A DNA stretch of 64,000 nt from Euborellia annulipes. Taxonomy: Eukaryota; Arthropoda; Insecta; Dermaptera; Anisolabididae. The stretch covers positions 1-64,000 of the forward strand of contig JAKCPI010016545.1 in the NCBI GenBank assembly GCA_023213315.1, in the 5' to 3' direction. The notes beneath the pieces were generated by a model that saw only the letters and a list, made by a program, of their open reading frames with translations, searched no databases and had not been told where the DNA came from. Below are positions 11,209 through 21,660 of the stretch, piece by piece. Both the position numbers and the translations under genes were made by a program. Numbering within the stretch: position 1 is the stretch's first letter; every line of letters begins with the position of its first letter.

Positions 11209-11472
11209 TCCAAGGGCGGTCCCAGAGGGGGGTCAAGGGGTCGTGACCCCCCTCCCAAAATCTTTCTTTTTTTTTAAGACACACTTTTTCCCACTCACTC
11301 TCCCATTCACACAATCTTTTCGGCAACTTAGGCCATTTAAGACTTAAACGATACTCATATTTGATTAATATATATTTATTGGGGTCCAGGCCCATTTTTT
11401 TATACTATAAAAAAAAAAAAAAAAACAGTGACCCCCGCAAAATGTAAGGCTAGGACTGCCCTTGCATCTCTC

Positions 11473-11861
11473 GAGGTTAAATGAGTTATTTAAAAGAAAA
11501 AAAAATCAAAAGTAAGGTCTCGGAAAGGATTAAGTGGAAAGTGAAAATAAGTTATTTAAACTATTTTGTTTTCGTCCGTTACCTCGTGAGCAGAGATAGG
11601 GCGAAAGAAATGAGCAAACAATTATGATAAAACCTCGTGTGAAAAGAGTAAAAATTTTAAAATGAATTATTTTTAATAATTAAACAATTGTTTATTTCTC
11701 TATACGAAATATATAAACAAATAAATAGAATTGACAAAAATAATAAAAATATTTTCTAACAATATAAAGCTTTATATTATAAAAAAATCACATTTATATA
11801 CCATATATATATATATATATATATAATATTGGCAAAATTTGAAGTCTTGAAAAACATATAC
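11473..11861. other. AT-rich interval, nothing recognised
   Basis: Short interval ending in a TA microsatellite (11808-11824); no gene or element identified. Confidence 0.4.
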
Positions 11862-12106
11862 CGTAAAACGGGGTAACTTTGTGACTTTCGCTCTTTTTTC
11901 CGTATTTTATCAAGAGCCTTCGGAAAGATATGACCCACGCACCAGCTTTGCCTGACATGCCATGGCAGCTGGATGAGGCCAGTCCGCGTTCCCGCAAACC
12001 AGAGTGTACAGACTTTTGAAATAGTCTTTTTCCGTGCATAGCTTATCTTCCTTAAACTTGTGTGCTCGATCCGTCCTGAGGATAAATACAGTCGAAAACA
12101 TTTATC

Positions 12107-12313
12107 TACAGTGAGGGACAATATTGCGTCCATCCATGCGGTTTCTATTTGTGATTATTTCATTGTTTTTATAAAAGAAAATGACAAATCTTTATTGGAA
12201 ATTTTCTAGGTTTGAATCATGAAAGTTTCCATTAAAAAATATATTAATATTTTTTTAAAAAACAATGAAATAAACACATGCAGAAAACGCATGGGTAATT
12301 GTCCCTCACTGTA
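12107..12313. repeat. MITE, TACAGTGAGGG family, nested in pogo-like element
   Basis: Ends TACAGTGAGGGACAATATT and AATTGTCCCTCACTGTA, TA at both edges. The interior carries the family phrases TGATTATTTCATTGTTTTTA, GAAAGTTTCCATTAAAAA and AACAATGAAATAA. Interrupting the pogo-like copy makes it younger than that element. Confidence 0.9.
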
Positions 12314-12999
12314 CATTTGATTGTTGATATGTAGACTAAAATAAACTGTAATTTAAATTTAATCAAGTCATGATTTTTATAAAGATATAAGAAAAAAAAT
12401 TGAAATGTTGCTATTTCGAGGGGTCACAAAGTACCCCACTATGTTTTTTTAAATAATATGTTGTTTTGTTGAATTTTGAAGCGTTTAAAGAGAGATGAGG
12501 TATTAAAAAAGAAAGCTTGGTGCAGTCAGGATTCCGGAAGACCAGGATTTTCCCCCTGGACAAGACACAGGTTCTCCAACAGCTTCCTAAATCGGTCCAG
12601 AGGATAGCTTGAAATCCATGACCGTCATAGGCGATGTCTTCTTGGGAGAATTGAATAAAAAGAGAAAAGAGTTGACTGGGAACCAGATAACCAAGAGGAG
12701 GAAGAAGCTCAACGTCCCACGCGGGGAAAAGCATATAATTTCCCGAAGTATAAGAAATCAGCAGGTCGGGAAAACCGACAGCCGGAAGCTTTTCATCCGG
12801 TATCAGGACTAAACGACTTAGGAAGAAGTTTTCTCCTAACGGCGAAAGCAGTGACAGCGAATCTTCTTTAGATGGTCAACACGGGGTAGGAAGAAGATCC
12901 GATTACCTCCGAAGTGGTCTTGGAAAGATACGACGACCTATCGGAAATGGGCACTCCTACCACTTAGGGTTCCAGATTGTAGTTTGTAGATAATGTAAT

Positions 13000-13431
13000 C
13001 AGGGCCGTGCTTAGGGGAGGGGGCGACCGGGGCCTTTGCCCAGGGTGCAAATTTTGAAGGGGCGCAAGTGCAGATGAATCTTTGAATGCTAATATGCGTT
13101 ACATTATTGTGACAATGTAAAAAATATATTTTGTTATATGTGCAATGTGTTAGGTACGGCTACTGATCAGCCGAGAAAAATGTGATAAATTTGAGAATTT
13201 TGATTATCGTCTGCCGTATTTAGCAAAGTAAATGAGATGCTTACAATTTCAAATTTATGTGAAATTGTATTTTTATTTTTTGAAATAAATTCTTCTTCTT
13301 TAATGTTAGTTGTTGGTCTCAAAGAAATATAATATATATATATATATATATATAATAAAAGGAAGAGGTGTCGGGTTGTCGCGACTTACCCGGACTTGTC
13401 GTTGCGCACTCCGGCGCGGAAACTCAGAACA

Positions 13432-13486
<55 letters not shown>

Positions 13487-13631
13487 ATTATATTTTAAGT
13501 TATTTTTTATTTTTATATTTCTTTTAGACACAAATGGATAAACATTGTAAAATTTTTTGACGTCACTTTTATTCAAAGGGCGCTAAAGGACTAACTTGCC
13601 CCGGGCGCTAAACAACCTAGGCACGGCCCTG
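13000..13631. mobile_element. 632-bp non-autonomous hAT element
   Basis: Termini CAGGGCCGTGCTTAG and CTAGGCACGGCCCTG are inverted, and perfect 8-bp target duplications AATGTAAT flank it (12992-12999 and 13632-13639). The interior has two TA microsatellites and no transposase. It is nested inside the pogo-like element. Confidence 0.92.
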
Positions 13632-13905
13632 AATGTAATTATCCATGAGTTAAATTTATTTCAATCTTTTTTTACTCAATTATATTCAGCCAAAAACAAT
13701 GTTGTCACAAAGTTAACCCATCCGATGTGACAACTTTGCTAGAACTTTTAACTTAAATAAAACAGTTTGTATTAAGATATTAATTTATAGAATATACCGT
13801 TGTGTGAGGGAAAGTTTTAGCAACATTATAATATTATTCATTCGCGTTTATGTTGGTATTTGTTATACGAGACAATGAAAATGTCACAAAGTAACCCCAT
13901 TTTTC

Positions 13906-14195
13906 TTATTAATAGCTAAAGCCTAAAACAAAATTCCTTGTATATAATCAGTTGAATATTATTTAGTTGAACAAAAAACCTACAATTACCCGTAGTATAA
14001 TGATTGCTAATTGAATGTTCATATTCATATAAAGTTCTAAAAATGTAGTTTTTTTGCTCAAATAATTAATTACTGAATATGTATATCTAATTTTATATTA
14101 TTTGATGCTTTTAAAAGAGTATATAATTTATTTTTATAAAAAGTTTTGATTTTAAAAAGAATTTAAAAAATTTTTATTTTGCCAAGCATTATATA

Positions 14196-14226
<31 letters not shown>

Positions 14227-14451
14227 TTTATATAATAAAGATATTAGAAAATTTCTCTAAAAACTTTATTATATGTTAAAATATACATATACACAATATT
14301 CTAATATTTTCTTCATGCATTACTTTTATAATATTGCACATTTTAACATCCAAAAATTTATAATAATTGGATATATTCGTTAATATTTTTTTTTTTTATT
14401 AATGGAGAAGTTAATTCAAAGATATGACTTGGATACTCATTTTTATTATTA
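13906..14451. other. AT-rich 3' flank of the PARN-like gene
   Basis: No gene is seen. Minus-strand AATAAA signals near 14441-14446 and 14395-14400 lie just past the stop codon of the PARN-like gene and are plausible polyadenylation signals. Confidence 0.5.
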
Positions 14452-17400
14452 TTACAACTCATCTATTATTATTGAAAGTGCAGAGCCAATGGTATAAATT
14501 ACTCCATTTCTGAAAAAGAAAAAACAAAATTTAGATTATTTTTGTTAATAATTCAAAAATTTGCTTTACTTACATGAAATAGAATTTGAAACATTTTTTA
14601 TTAGAATAAGGATTATAATTATATGTTGTTATTCGTATAAATTGCATTTCTCTTAATTTATATAATATGTCGTTGCTATTTAAAACTTCCAAAATTATTA
14701 TTTTATTTTATTATATAATATAATAATAATAAATAAATTTGAATACCTTAATATGGCATCTTTAACAACAATAATATCATGTTGAGAAATTTGTTTGATA
14801 TCGAAACAATTACATTTTTTTAATATAAAGAGTATCTATAATATAAATTGTCAATTAATTGTTATTAAACATGTTTATATCAAGAAAAGAATAAAACTCA
14901 TCTCCTTAAAATGTCGTTACTTTTGTTTTTAAAATAATAATTATTGGCTTTTCAAAGACAAATCAAAACTGATATTAATTAGGACTGAGAAGAAAAATCA
15001 GCAGCTAATTGTATTTCATTATTTTTATTCCCATTACATTTATATATTATTCATATATATAGATAAGAGAAAGTAAAACAATACTTTCTCTCTATATATT
15101 ACATATTTAGGTAAGGGAAAGTAAAAATTAAAGAGATGGATTTTATTCTGGTATTTTATGACATATATATATATATATTCTTTACTTTGTTAATATTTGA
15201 TGCGGAATATACGTGTATAAGTAGCCATTGGGGTTTAATTTTTGGTGGGTCATTACCATCAAAACACTGCAAGATTAGTATTTCAATATTAATTAGCAAA
15301 AATAATAGAATAAAATATTTTAATATTTTGTAGGAATATGAAGTTAACGAGATGCACTGTAAAATTCCCACAAAATATTGAAGTCTGTTTGAGTTGTTTC
15401 AGAAGATAAATATTTTATGCTATTACCATATATCTTATATTTCCATGAGGGAGAAATATACAATTTTTCATTGCTTCAATTAATGCAAAATGATCTAATG
15501 GAGAAAAAGTCCGGATTTGTGATAAACTAAAACAAATCAAAGGTATTAGTGATAATTACTAAAATTTTGAATAACGAAGGACAAAAAAGGACTACCTATT
15601 AAATATTGGGTAGGATAACTTGCATATAAAATATTATAAAAATTAAAATTACCTTTTATAATTTTTTATTGCTATGATATGAGCAATTTTAATAAATGAA
15701 AATCCTATTATATATGAAGTCAATCCTACTCCACAAGAAAGATTTCTTTTAGAACCTGAAAAAAAGAAATGCATTAAAAAAAAAAAATAATTAAATAAAA
15801 AATAACAATACTTGCATAATTGCTCAGATTGTTGAATGATTGTCAATTCTGGATGATTAGATGTTTTAATATAAGGTTCCTTTTTAAAATAGTTATAAAG
15901 AGAGAGTAAAAAATTTTCTTCCCAATAAAAATCTAAAATTTATTAATAATATAGAAATTGTTTATTTTTTTTTTTTTTAAATGCAAAATATTATTACGTG
16001 TTTTATCAAATATTGGTTGTTTTTGATATAAATTAAAAAATTCACAGAATAATTCTAAAAAATAAAATAAGCATTAATATTAAATATAATAAATTGATGG
16101 TTTTAGGGATCCAGAGGAAAATTATTTGCTTAGTTGTTTTTGGGCATATACAATATTTTGAGAAACAAAAATAATCTTGAATTTGTTGGAGCGATTATTA
16201 GACTCGAGATTCAGACATTATTTTTTTCTCAAGATCTAATATTTTAAATCTCTCTATTCATATTAAGGAAGGGTTGCAAAAGCAGAGACTGTCAGCCAAA
16301 TTTTTTTCTTCAAATTCTAATACGAGCAAGTCTCAAGAATTGAGAATGTCCTCACGGTATTCCTTCAAAGAGTAATAACTTTTTTGGACCAGGAAGCGAC
16401 GGAGCGACGACATGAGTATCCGAGTGCCAAATAGGCTCTTTAGTTGTCCCGGCAAATGGTTGTAAACCCAAGAACAGAGGCAGATGGGATTGCTCTCACT
16501 TCGGGAAAGCTTACGAGATGGTATCCGCAAGTTCCCCCCATTCCGAGTACAATAGGAATGGTTATAATTAAGTGGGGGGAACTCGCTAGATCTCAAACTT
16601 AGATAGAGCATCGCCTGGTATATGAGAACAACAGGCAATGTTAAAATGTTCAATTCTGTACAAATTTTTCTGCATGGGTTTCTTATGCCGTAGCCACCAA
16701 GACTTCTCACTGCCCTTTTCCGTTAGATAAAGACCCTCTCCCATTCGCGGCCCTGTCCCCAGCATAGTATATTATAGGAAATCAGAGAGTAGAAGTTGGA
16801 AAAGTAATAATTTCTTGCCTCCTCGCTGCAGACTATAAGATAGTCTTTGAATAGCAAAGCAAGCCGATGACATTCTTGGGCATAAATAATCTATGTGCGA
16901 ATACCACCTCAATTTGCTGTCTAAATTAGTTCCCAAAATTTTACATTACTGGACAGATTATATTCCTCCCCACTCCACAGAAAAAGCAGGATTGTAGACA
17001 GACTTGAAGGGCCCCGGGACTACATAATAATACGAGCCCCCCCCCCCCCCACCTATAATTTTGAAATTTGAGCTTAAATAGCCTGGGCCTCCTTAGGCAA
17101 AAAATTCCATGAAAATTATTTTTTTTAATTGAAAATTTAACCATGAAAATTATATTTTTTATTAGAATTTCATGGTGCGCAAAGCCCGGGGCCCCCCGGA
17201 GATTATAGCCCCCCTCTGTCAAGGGCCTGACAAAAGTTAACTACCACTGATTTATTCTTATTCAATAAGTGTCAAAAAAGTATACGGTATATATTTTGCA
17301 TTACACATAGCTGCTAAATGTATTACATATAGCTGTTTAATGCAATATATATTTGGGGCTCGTGGCTAATCGGATAAGCTGCGGATTACGAATCTACAAC

Positions 17401-19328
17401 TCTGGTTCAAATCCCATTTGACGTGAAAATACTCAAACATTGCTAATGTTTCCTCCGACTTCTGTAATTAGAGTTAGTCTCTGTTGAGAGATGTAAAAAT
17501 AAAATATATATACTTTTTTTGACACTTATCGGACTCTGAAGATGGCCTCTATCGAGACCGAAACGTAGGACCAATAAAATATTTAAAGAAAAAATTTGGC
17601 TGCTAGTCTCTGCTTTTGGAACCCTTTTTTGATACAACTCAATATTAAAAACTCTCTATTCATGATGAAATTAGAGAAATTTAATCCTAGTTTCATAAAT
17701 AAAATAGAATTGGGGAATGGTTTTTTGATTTTTTTCCTCTTGATCGTTAGAAATTTTATTAAATTTATACCGTCTTCTTCACTATTTATGTAGAGTTCAT
17801 ATATAATATGCTTAATATCATAGAGAAGTGGAAAAAAGCTTATGTAAATTTTCTTTGAATGTTTCATATTTATCTGAAAAAAAAGAAAAAAAAAAATTAA
17901 TCTTTGATAATTTATATAAAAAATTATATTTTTTACCTGGTAATGGTTGGTGAAATTGATTATATATAATAATAAGACTATTTAAAAAATTATGTCCAAC
18001 AATAGGTTTTTTGATTCTGAAATCAGGTTTAAAATTCGAGAAAATCCAGCTGATTTGTCAATAAATTTATCCAAAAGATCCATTTCAATTTGATTGATGA
18101 TATTAAGTTGTTGTCTTTGTTCGTGAGTTATTTTTTGTACTTTTATCTAATTTTAAAAATAATTTTAAATAAAGGATTTGCCAACAATAGGACATAGTTG
18201 AATTTGATAACTTGGAATGATTAAAATATTTTTATTACAAGCCCAGAAATACGAACCCTGAAACTTCTGCTTTCCTGGTAACTTAAGCAGAAGCTGTGGA
18301 AAACCAATGATCATGGGTTTGAATTCCGGGATGGAAGTAATAATTTTTTCATCGTTCCAAAATTATTAATAAGTCATACAAAAATAATTTTTTTAAAAAA
18401 CAATTATACCTGTCCTTCGATAGTTTCAAACGTCCATAATAAATGAAATCGAAGACGAATATCTTTTTGTAAAAAATACATATCTATATGTTTAGAAGAA
18501 TCATATTCTTTTGGTTCAATTGTATGAATGTCACCAGGTCTTGAATTCTTCTCCCAGTCTTCTAAATGGCAAAATAATTTTGCAATTTTTTCATTGAATT
18601 TAGAATTAATTAAATGTCTATTGTCTAACATGTTATTTAAAACATCTTCTCTAAGTTTAACTTGTTCTTTTTTATTAAGATAGGGGATTCCTTCATAAAT
18701 CAGCTAAGGAAAAATATATTATTGCTAGGATTTTTGTTTTGTTTACCCTCAACGTTTTGTTTATTTAGGTATACCTTATTAAAATCAAAATTAGAATCTT
18801 TAAAATATTCAAAAGTCGACATTTGACATGTAAATTGTCTATCTAATGAGATATACGATTGTGGGAAGAGAGTAAAAATATAAGTTTTCCCTGTGTATTT
18901 GTTTTGTTCTTCATTATATAAGAATACAGATAGACCAATTTGAAATATAGCACAATCTTTTAAAATTTCCTTTAAAAAGAAATAACGCGTTTTTCCATAA
19001 TCAAAAATGCTAAAAAATAATAAAATTCTATTAGTGGCTATTAGGAATTTATATACAAGCGATCAATGAATGTAGCCACTAAATATATATATATATATAT
19101 ATAATTTTTTATTAGCTATATCCATAGATCCTTGGTATATAATAAAACTATATCAAGAAAATAAAAACAAAGGTAAAAAGGAATAATTACTTACCTTGTT
19201 TTATATTTGTCAGTTTTATTATCAAAACCACTAAAATAAACATCTAAAGAAACAAAAATTGAATTTTGTATATCAATTTTAATTTGTTCGAATTTTGTTT
19301 CGAAATTTGTTTTTGTCACTTGTGTCAT
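14452..19328 (-). CDS. PARN/PNLDC1-family ribonuclease-fold protein, 12 exons, catalytically degenerate
   Basis: Exons: 19328-19195, 19009-18775, 18703-18410, 18146-17937, 17873-17771, 16054-15998, 15932-15812, 15745-15653, 15526-15427, 15266-15186, 14835-14747, 14509-14452. All junctions use GT-AG in matching phase and give about 524 residues, close to vertebrate PNLDC1. Family landmarks in order: SLDVYFSG, CAIFQIGLSVF, FDFNK, IYEGIPYLN, an R3H-like part, AGFSRIL, PIVGHNFL, LFPLLYDIK, GLTSYIIGFSFIKIAH, LIEAMKNC. Known PARN/PNLDC1 enzymes are 3' exonucleases acting on poly(A) or piRNA ends. Here, of the acidic DEDD residues, only the first Asp remains: Glu is Tyr, Asp after GHN is Ser, Asp in the GYDAYITG region is Thr, and the nearby His is not conserved. 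Two frame breaks occur: one base missing in an A run (18007-18012) and one extra in a T run (17832-17837). Exon 8 needs an AAAG acceptor 10 nt past a better CAG. It could be a pseudoenzyme, a decaying gene, or sequence containing homopolymer errors. Confidence 0.85.
15082..15125. repeat. Hairpin terminus of the CTTTCTCT repeat family
   Basis: ACTTTCTCTCTATATATTAC is followed by GGTAAGGGAAAGTAAAA, matching the hairpins at 3440 and 47620. A reversed partial copy lies just upstream (GATAAGAGAAAGTAAAA, 15061-15077). It sits in intron 10 of the PARN-like gene. Confidence 0.65.
16262..16975 (-). pseudogene. Jockey/RTE-type LINE, 3' end of reverse transcriptase ORF
   Basis: The minus strand encodes the C-terminal region of a non-LTR reverse transcriptase in two frames. 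First FLGTNLDSKLRW...SSACFAIQRL near 16930-16830, then LGGYGIRNPCRK, LNILTLP, SESNPICL, YNHLPGQLKSL and KSYYSLKEY down to a stop at 16333. These are the usual tail motifs (ILTLPSLYIYE, TRN, YNxLP, KAYYS). A frame change near 16740 and 5' truncation show it is dead. The 3' UTR ends AAAAAAATTTGGCTG, two bases, AGTCTCTGCTTTTG, a tail shared with the SINE at 17344-17625. It lies in intron 5 of the PARN-like gene. Confidence 0.85.
16985..17228. repeat. hAT-like non-autonomous element fragment
   Basis: TAGACAGACTTGAAGGGCCCCGGGACTACATAATAATACG is followed by a C run and ends near CCCCTCTGTCAAGGGCCTG. The same organisation (AGACAGACTTGG, GCCCCGGGGCTACTTAATAATACGGG, C run, CCTCTGTCTGCG) occurs at 37033-37650. 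The family resembles hAT MITEs with CAGGGCC termini; no TSD was established. Confidence 0.5.
17344..17625 (+). mobile_element. tRNA-derived SINE with hammerhead-like motif and LINE-shared tail
   Basis: The 5' part is tRNA-like: box A TGGCTAATCGG at 17352-17362 and box B GGTTCAAATCC at 17403-17413. The body carries a hammerhead-like motif at 17531-17572 followed by AATAAAA. The tail AAAAAATTTGGCTG, two bases, AGTCTCTGCTTTTG matches the 3' end of the LINE fragment at 16262-16310 on the opposite strand. Tail sharing is how many SINEs recruit LINE reverse transcriptase. CTCTCTATTCAT direct repeats (16250-16261, 17652-17663) bracket the LINE-SINE block. Confidence 0.75.
17531..17572 (+). ncRNA. 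Hammerhead-like motif inside SINE
   Basis: GGACT precedes core CTGAAGA (CUGANGA, 17536-17542), then T, stem II GGCCTC/GAGACC with one mismatch, GAAA, ACGT, A and GGACC. Stem I pairs with one mismatch and a wobble. The order of elements is correct but pairing is imperfect, so this copy may be inactive. Confidence 0.45.
18243..18345. repeat. Possible tRNA-derived SINE fragment
   Basis: A box-B-like GGGTTTGAATTCC at 18315-18327 lies 40-50 bp after a box-A-like CTGGTAACTTAAG, in intron 3 of the PARN-like gene. Boundaries are unclear and no second copy was found. Confidence 0.3.
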
Positions 19329-19645
19329 TTTTTTTTTTTTTTAATTAATAATATTTAGAAATATATAATAAAAAATAGAGTTATATTGAATTGGAATTTT
19401 AAAGTGAGATTAAAAAAAGATTTATAATAAATAAATATGACAAATGTATTGTAAATGTATATTGTTTGCTGATTGTTTGAAACGTTTTAAGCGGTTTTAA
19501 GGGGGAGTTCCGAATAGTTAGCTAAGAGAGGCGGATGGCGATACCGTCGTTCAACACTTCTGCCAACCAAAATTTCCAAAAACCCCAGAGAAATTTTTTA
19601 TGAAAAATTATATTTGTCATCTTTTATTTAACCAAGAATTTATCT
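19329..19645. promoter_or_regulatory. 5' flank of the PARN-like gene
   Basis: The 300 bp upstream of the minus-strand ATG at 19328 hold a T run directly before the start and a GC-richer patch at 19480-19560. The promoter presumably lies here; I see no specific core element beyond this. Confidence 0.3.
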
Positions 19646-19852
19646 ACCTTGTGCATGAGATTATACCGGATATATCGCTGCCCCGAGGGGCCCAAAAGCA
19701 AATTTTCATTAATTTTTTTTTTTTTTTAATTCAAATTTTTCTGTATTCACCTGACCTGAGGCCCGACCCTCTCAAAGACAAAAGTTTTATTAAAAAAAAA
19801 TGAAAATTTGCTTTCGGGCCCCTCGTGGCTGAGATATATCCGGTATAATTTC
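19646..19852. repeat. MITE with about 55-bp inverted arms
   Basis: GAGATTATACCGGATATATC and CGAGGGGCCCAAAAGCAAAT on the left are matched inverted by ATTTGCTTTCGGGCCCCTCG and GAGATATATCCGGTATAATT on the right. The core is T-rich. No coding capacity. Confidence 0.8.
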
Positions 19853-19904
19853 ATATATATATATATCCGGTATAATCTCATATATATACATATATATATA
19901 TATA

Positions 19905-20004
19905 TATACAGCAAGTTTGCGAGATATGTTTGCAAAACTGAACCCCCCAAAATTGCAATTTTGCCCAATGTTAAGCACAAACATATCTCGCAAACTTGCT
20001 ATCT
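19905..20004. repeat. About 95-bp MITE
   Basis: AGCAAGTTTGCGAGATATGT is perfectly inverted at the right side (ACATATCTCGCAAACTTGCT), with a 50-bp core. TA at the edges. Confidence 0.8.
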
Positions 20005-20158
20005 TAAACGATATATTGTCTGGTTAATGAACAATCTATTTGAGCATTGATTGAAAAAATTCCATCCTTTTCAAACAAGGTTCTACCTAGTTTATATATT
20101 AATATTTTTTGCAAAGATAAGTTTTCTCGAGTTAAGTCGCGTGGGGTGCTGAGATTTA

Positions 20159-20198
20159 CTCGACGTTTCGGCTCTCCTTTTGGAGCCATTTTCAAGAG
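20159..20198 (-). ncRNA. Hammerhead-like motif, degenerate core
   Basis: Minus strand: CTC, changed core TTGAAAA, stem II GGCTCC/GGAGAGCC around AAAA, GAAA, CGTC and GAG, which pairs with the first CTC. The 3' half (GAAACGTCGAG) is canonical for retroelement hammerheads, but the CUGANGA box is mutated. Paralogue of 4894-4933. Confidence 0.4.
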
Positions 20199-20204
20199 AA
20201 GGAA

Positions 20205-20445
20205 GTTAGGAGGTAATGGTGGAGGGGGGTTGTTTACGGGGTCGCAGTCTTCCTGGTCCCCAGGTCAATTTGGTGGATGACTCAGAGGCGTGGATTGGTC
20301 TCTGAGAGCTGGAGGAAGGTTGAGTGTGTGTAATTGTGTTCGGTTTAGGTTGACTATGGGGCCTCAATCTGCCTACTCCCCAAGTCGGGGTGTTAGTTCT
20401 TGGTTCCCGGGGTCTCATACTGCCTACTCCCCAGGCCGTGAGCAA
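20205..20445. repeat. Minisatellite following hammerhead-like motif
   Basis: GGGGCCTCAATCTGCCTACTCCCCA recurs as a diverged GGGGTCTCATACTGCCTACT unit about 50 bp later. It matches the array at 4935-5300, and motif plus array occur in the same order in both places. Confidence 0.65.
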
Positions 20446-21660
20446 CTATTAACAATATGCAACAATATTATATATATAATAATAAAAAGTTCCAAAGGAG
20501 ACGGCAGAATAAAAGCCCCCATTTACCATCGGATTTTCCAGGGATTATAGATGCATCGAAAAAGATTTGGTCATGTAATTATGAGAGAAAAGGATTATGC
20601 AGGGGCAAGGAATGTTAGATTTGAAGGTGGGAAGTAAGATGGATGGTTGTATAATCGAGGACTGCAAGCAGAAGGGATTGGAGTGTAAGGAAAGAGTATT
20701 GTAGAGTTTGAGAATAAAACAAAAGACCCTTAGAAAAAAGAAGAAGGAAAGTAGGATAACCACCAGTAAAAGAAGAAGCAGAAAAATTAAATTATTACCA
20801 AGTGTTTTTGGATGGAGGTCATATATAGAAATCTATAGGCCTTATATATATATATATTATATTTTTTATTTTTTTCTCTCGTTTGCTGAGGGTTTATTGT
20901 ATTTATTTATTAAATTATAATATTATACCTATGACAACCGGGGAAGGTTATATATATATATAATCTTAATAAGAACGGGTTTCAAAGTTGGAAAAATTTC
21001 TAAATGACAAATTGTTAAAATTAAAATTTTAATTTAATATAAAGTGTCACATCAAGTAACTAAATATCCTTATTTAAAAGTCACCCCACGTTGCAAATTA
21101 TTAAAATTGATTAAATTCTCTCAAAATTAAAAATAGAAATGTCATATCATGAATTAAATTTTATTGGAATATATTCAAGTAGTGATATAAAAAATAAAAT
21201 TAATTAAAAAGGAAAAAATTAATATTTAAAATAAATAATTTTTGAAAAGAAAATAAATTATGCAAATTTTATATTTATATCAGATTTGTTAAAAATAAAT
21301 TAATATTGAAATTATTTTCATTGACAACTAATGACAGATGGGAAACAGCATCTCATATAACAAAATTCTTATGAAAAATAAAATTTAAATAATAAATTAT
21401 TTTAACTTTAAAATATAGGTTTGAATAATTTTTTAAAATTAATTTTGTTTTTAAAATAATTTTATTGTTTTGAAAAAAGAAAAATACGAATTTTTAACTG
21501 ACATGTAAATTTTTTTTTTTTTTATATAATGAAAAATAAATTAAAAGAAAAATAAAAATTTCTATAAAAAATTATTCTAAATTATTTTTTAAAGTTAGAA
21601 TAATTTATTTTATAAAAAAATTTTTTTTCCCTTATAAATTTTTTTTTTGTGAAAATTGTC
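20446..21660. other. AT-rich interval without genes
   Basis: The segment 20540-20720 has more ordinary composition but no conserved reading frame. The rest is A/T-rich. Nothing further recognised. Confidence 0.4.

Larger units (their letters stand above)
10003..11464. mobile_element. Composite hAT-type element: two MITE copies enclosing a satellite array
   Basis: The whole block starts CAAGGGCGGTCCC, ends GGACTGCCCTTG, and is bracketed by identical 8-bp repeats CATCTCTC (9995-10002 and 11465-11472), the hAT signature. Two direct copies of a roughly 250-bp MITE form its ends (10003-10254 and 11209-11464). They share CAGAGGGGGGTCAAGGGG, a CACACTTTTT region and TTTATTGGGGTCCAGGCCC. Neither copy has its own matching 8-bp flanks, so the pair seems to have moved together with the DNA between them. 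Confidence 0.7.
11862..13905 (+). mobile_element. Decayed pogo/Tigger-like DNA transposon
   Basis: The left end AAAACGGGGTAACTTTGTGAC is matched inverted at the right end (GTCACAAAGTAACCCCATTT). The plus strand holds the C-terminal part of a DDE transposase: SGFRKTRIFPLDKTQVLQQLP near 12520-12585, like the GFRATGIyPLN stretch of Tigger/jerky proteins, and then KKRK...TKRRKKLNVPRGE near 12652-12730, like the basic tail before the usual GKSI motif. Stops and frame changes make it inactive. Two younger elements (12107-12313 and 13000-13631) are inserted in it. Confidence 0.7.

Noticed and set aside
15649..15846. Continuous 65-codon minus ORF as one exon
   Set aside because: The middle (FLFNYFFFLMHFFF) is a T-rich intron; GT-AG splicing joins the family-like halves.
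16262..17651. Single LINE insertion with 5' inversion (twin priming)
   Set aside because: Twin priming would leave one 3' tail. Here both ends of the block carry a 3' tail facing outward, so two elements are more likely.
17583..17867. 94-codon minus ORF as a full exon of the PARN-like gene
   Set aside because: Only the part up to the donor at 17771 fits the family, and the next exon (16054-15998) joins there in correct phase. The remainder is intron and SINE tail.
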